Assembly (NCBI RefSeq): GCF_021739025.1
Contig: NZ_JAKKOT010000002.1
Span: forward strand, 62,001 to 126,000
DNA from: Gordonia liuliyuniae
GTDB taxonomy: Bacteria > Actinomycetota > Actinomycetes > Mycobacteriales > Mycobacteriaceae
Length of the DNA: 64,000 nucleotides
Direction: 5' to 3'
Positions within the stretch are counted from its first letter, which is position 1. Each line of letters opens with the position of its first letter. The position numbers were made by a program, and so were the translations under genes. Of this stretch, positions 62,084-64,000 are shown in pieces. The notes under the pieces are model-generated. The model ran no database searches. It saw nothing but the letters and a program-made list of their open reading frames with translations, and was not told where the DNA came from.

Positions 62084-63267
62084 GCGCCCCAGAACCCGCG
62101 TCGGCCTGGACGTCAGTCCGGCTGATCGCCGCGCGCGAGATCGTCACCCGCGTCAAGACGCGGTCGTTCATCGTCACCAACATCATCATGCTGCTCGTGG
62201 CGATCGTCGGCTGCATCGTCGCCTCGCAGTTCGTGGACGGCGACGACACGAAGTCGGAGACGGTCGCGGTCCAGGGCGTCGACGCGAGCACGACCGCCGC
62301 CATCAAGGCGACCGGGGAGCGACTCGGCGTCTCGCTGTCGTTCTCCGAGTCCCCAGACGCGCGAGCGGCGGCCGCGGACGGTTCGGTGACGGCCGCGATC
62401 GTCGCCGCGCCCGGGGGCGGCTACACCGTCTACTCCGAAGACGACCTCGACACCGACATCGAGGCCGCGATCAAGAGCGGCGTCTCGGCGGCCGCCGTCG
62501 ACGGCGCCCTCGCGAAGGCAGGGGTGGACCCGGCGACTCTGCAACGGGGCGCGGCCGTGACGGTGGAGCGCACGAAGCAGGTCGCCGAGGCCGAAGGCGA
62601 GCGCCTCGCCCTGTCGTACGTCGGGTCGGTCCTGATGTTCATGATGATCTTCGGCGGAGGCATGGCCGTCGCCGTCGGCGTCGTCGAGGAGAAGGTGTCA
62701 AGGATCGTCGAGATCCTCCTCGCCACCGTCAAACCCGGTCACCTGCTGTGGGGCAAGATCCTCGGTATCGGCGTCGTCCAGATGGCGTCGACGCTCCTCT
62801 TCGCGGCCGCAGCGCTCATCACCGCCCAGGTCACCGGAGTCCTGACCGTTCCAGACGTCGCCGCGACGATGCTCGGCGTGTCGGTGATCTGGCTGCTGCT
62901 GGGCTTCGCGTTCTTCTCCGCCCTGTACGCGGCGACCGGCGCGATGGTCTCCCGACAGGAGGAGATCAACAGCGCGTCGTGGCCGTTGATGATCCTCGCG
63001 ATGGGCGCCCTCTACGCCGGGATCTTCGGCATCGGGGCCCCCGATTCGACGGCGATCCGGATCCTCGCATGGATTCCGCCGTTCTCGTCGACCGTCGTGC
63101 CCATGCGTGTCGCGACCGGATACGCCACCTGGATGGAGGTCCTCGGCTCGTGCATCGTGATGGCAGTCGTGACCGGAATCGCCGTGTGGATCGCCGGACG
63201 CATCTATCGGCGTTCGGTGCTGCTCACCGGCTCCCGCGTGCCGTGGAAGACCGCACTGGGCAAGTAA
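62080..63267 (+). CDS. ABC-2 permease (NatB/YhaP-like)
   Basis: 395 aa. A first membrane helix (about 28-48) is followed by a large extracytoplasmic domain (~50-180, alternating VSLSFSESPDARAAAADG and YSEDDLDTDIEAAIKSG segments), then five more helices with EEKVSRIVEILLATVKPGHLLWGKI, the ABC-2 hallmark. Forms an exporter with the preceding ATPase. In Bacillus NatAB exports sodium; other members pump proteins or antibiotics. Substrate unknown here. Confidence 0.92.
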   Translation: MSAPEPASAWTSVRLIAAREIVTRVKTRSFIVTNIIMLLVAIVGCIVASQFVDGDDTKSETVAVQGVDASTTAAIKATGERLGVSLSFSESPDARAAAADGSVTAAIVAAPGGGYTVYSEDDLDTDIEAAIKSGVSAAAVDGALAKAGVDPATLQRGAAVTVERTKQVAEAEGERLALSYVGSVLMFMMIFGGGMAVAVGVVEEKVSRIVEILLATVKPGHLLWGKILGIGVVQMASTLLFAAAALITAQVTGVLTVPDVAATMLGVSVIWLLLGFAFFSALYAATGAMVSRQEEINSASWPLMILAMGALYAGIFGIGAPDSTAIRILAWIPPFSSTVVPMRVATGYATWMEVLGSCIVMAVVTGIAVWIAGRIYRRSVLLTGSRVPWKTALGK

Positions 63268-63305
63268 CGGTCGACGTCCGGCCGTTCACCGGGTAGGCCT
63301 ATGTC

Positions 63306-64000
63306 ATGACCTCCACTCAGGAACTGACCGCCCGCGCCGCCGCGCTCCTCGAACTCCATCGTCCCGGCGATCCCGTCGTCTTGCCGACCGTGTGGGACGC
63401 GTGGTCGGCGAGACTCGCCGTCGACGCGGGATTCGCCGCCCTCACCGTCGGCAGCCACCCGGTCTCCGACTCGATCGGCAAGGCCGACAACGAGGGCATG
63501 TCGTTCGACGATCTGCTGGCCCGCGTCGCACAGATCACCGCCGTCGTCGACGTCCCGATCTCGGTGGACATCGAGTCGGGGTACGGCCAGAGTGCGCAAC
63601 GCCTGATCTCCGGGCTCCTCGACGCGGGAGCCGTCGGCCTCAACATCGAAGACACCGTCCACAGCGAGGGCGGCCGCCTGCGCTCGTCGACCGAACACGC
63701 CGAGCTAGTCGGTGCTCTCCGCAGCGCAGCCGACGACGCGGGAGTCCACGTCGTCGTGAACGCCCGCACCGACCTGTTCGTGCGCAAGGACGGCGACGAC
63801 GCCGACCGCGTCGACCGCGCCATCGCGCGGATGACCGAGGCCGCCGCAGCAGGCGCCGACAGTCTCTATCCCGTCGGACGCCACGACGACACCGTGCTCC
63901 GCAGGCTGACTGACGAACTACCGCTGCCGGTCAACGCGATCGCACTGCCCGGCACCGACGATCCGGCGTCGTTCGGTCCGCTCGGAGTCGGCCGGATCAG
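63306..64000 (+). CDS. Isocitrate lyase/PEP mutase superfamily protein (partial, runs off the window)
   Basis: 231 codons are visible from ATG 63306 without a stop. The barrel pattern is that of the PEP mutase/isocitrate lyase superfamily: VLPTVWDAWSARLAVDAGFAALT, SVDIESGYGQSA (metal Asp/Glu region), VGLNIEDTVH with the metal-binding Glu-Asp, and VVNARTDLF. Substrates of this group are 2-oxo acids or methylisocitrate-like compounds; here it is unknown, and a full isocitrate lyase is excluded by the compact layout. A TAGGCC box 6 bp before the ATG may make it leaderless. Confidence 0.9.
   Translation, partial: MTSTQELTARAAALLELHRPGDPVVLPTVWDAWSARLAVDAGFAALTVGSHPVSDSIGKADNEGMSFDDLLARVAQITAVVDVPISVDIESGYGQSAQRLISGLLDAGAVGLNIEDTVHSEGGRLRSSTEHAELVGALRSAADDAGVHVVVNARTDLFVRKDGDDADRVDRAIARMTEAAAAGADSLYPVGRHDDTVLRRLTDELPLPVNAIALPGTDDPASFGPLGVGRI

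Overview
The window is high-GC DNA from a mycolic-acid-forming actinobacterium, most likely Gordonia or a close relative. The evidence is an exported antigen-85-type mycolyltransferase, an IdeR-type iron box, a mycobacterial-style SodA with a GTG start, an EspR-like regulator, a serine-type cutinase, many GTG starts and many ATGA/GTGA gene overlaps. From memory of the M. tuberculosis map (not searched), many genes between about 27 and 60 kb correspond to the Rv3813c-Rv3853 segment: HAD phosphatase, tandem acyltransferases, Rieske/MBL protein, DUF2470 protein, pheA, phosphoglycerate mutase, zincin, Rv3835-like protein, serS, bfrB, glpQ1, Rv3843c-like protein, sodA, espR-like and rraA. That segment lies on the left flank of oriC in mycobacteria, so this window probably does too. 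I see no tRNA, rRNA, CRISPR array, transposase, integrase or phage module.

Layout. 0-4.5 kb: tail of a membrane protein, a DUF559-like nuclease gene framed by two copies of one long palindrome, a KstD/Rv0785-like flavoprotein and the mycolyltransferase. 4.6-10.2 kb: DyP peroxidase with its encapsulin shell, then a heterodimeric ABC exporter. 10.2-16.4 kb: orphan PIN toxin, DUF1697, DUF202, RNase HI, a YhgE/Pip membrane protein with an ABC-like partner lacking catalytic residues, an alpha/beta hydrolase and an LppP/LprE-like secreted protein. 16.6-18.9 kb: secreted CocE-type hydrolase. 19-27.4 kb: polyol catabolism, with an ABC importer and SorC-type regulator divergent from a polyol dehydrogenase and xylulokinase, together converting a sugar alcohol such as D-arabitol to xylulose 5-phosphate.

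27.4-47.7 kb is the mycobacteria-like core: lipid acyltransferases, phenylalanine synthesis, seryl-tRNA synthetase, LCP cell-wall ligase, iron handling (DUF2470 gene behind tandem iron boxes; ferritin behind a tandem repeat), glycerophosphodiesterase, MsrA and SodA. Two non-coding stretches stand out: a run of hairpins at 32.33-32.49 kb and a cluster of DnaA boxes at 44.07-44.31 kb. 47.8-64 kb: DHFR-like reductase, AraC-type regulator, an ECF transporter with S-A-A fused in one chain plus a T subunit, a GDT1-family transporter, SDR, EspR-like regulator, TM0106-type nuclease, cutinase, succinate-semialdehyde dehydrogenase, RraA, a small S4 protein, a NatAB-like ABC exporter and a truncated PEP-mutase/isocitrate-lyase family gene.

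Expression signals: at least eight genes have a TANNNT box 6-9 bp before the start codon and no Shine-Dalgarno sequence, the layout of leaderless mRNAs. Functions come from motifs read by eye; no database search was run.
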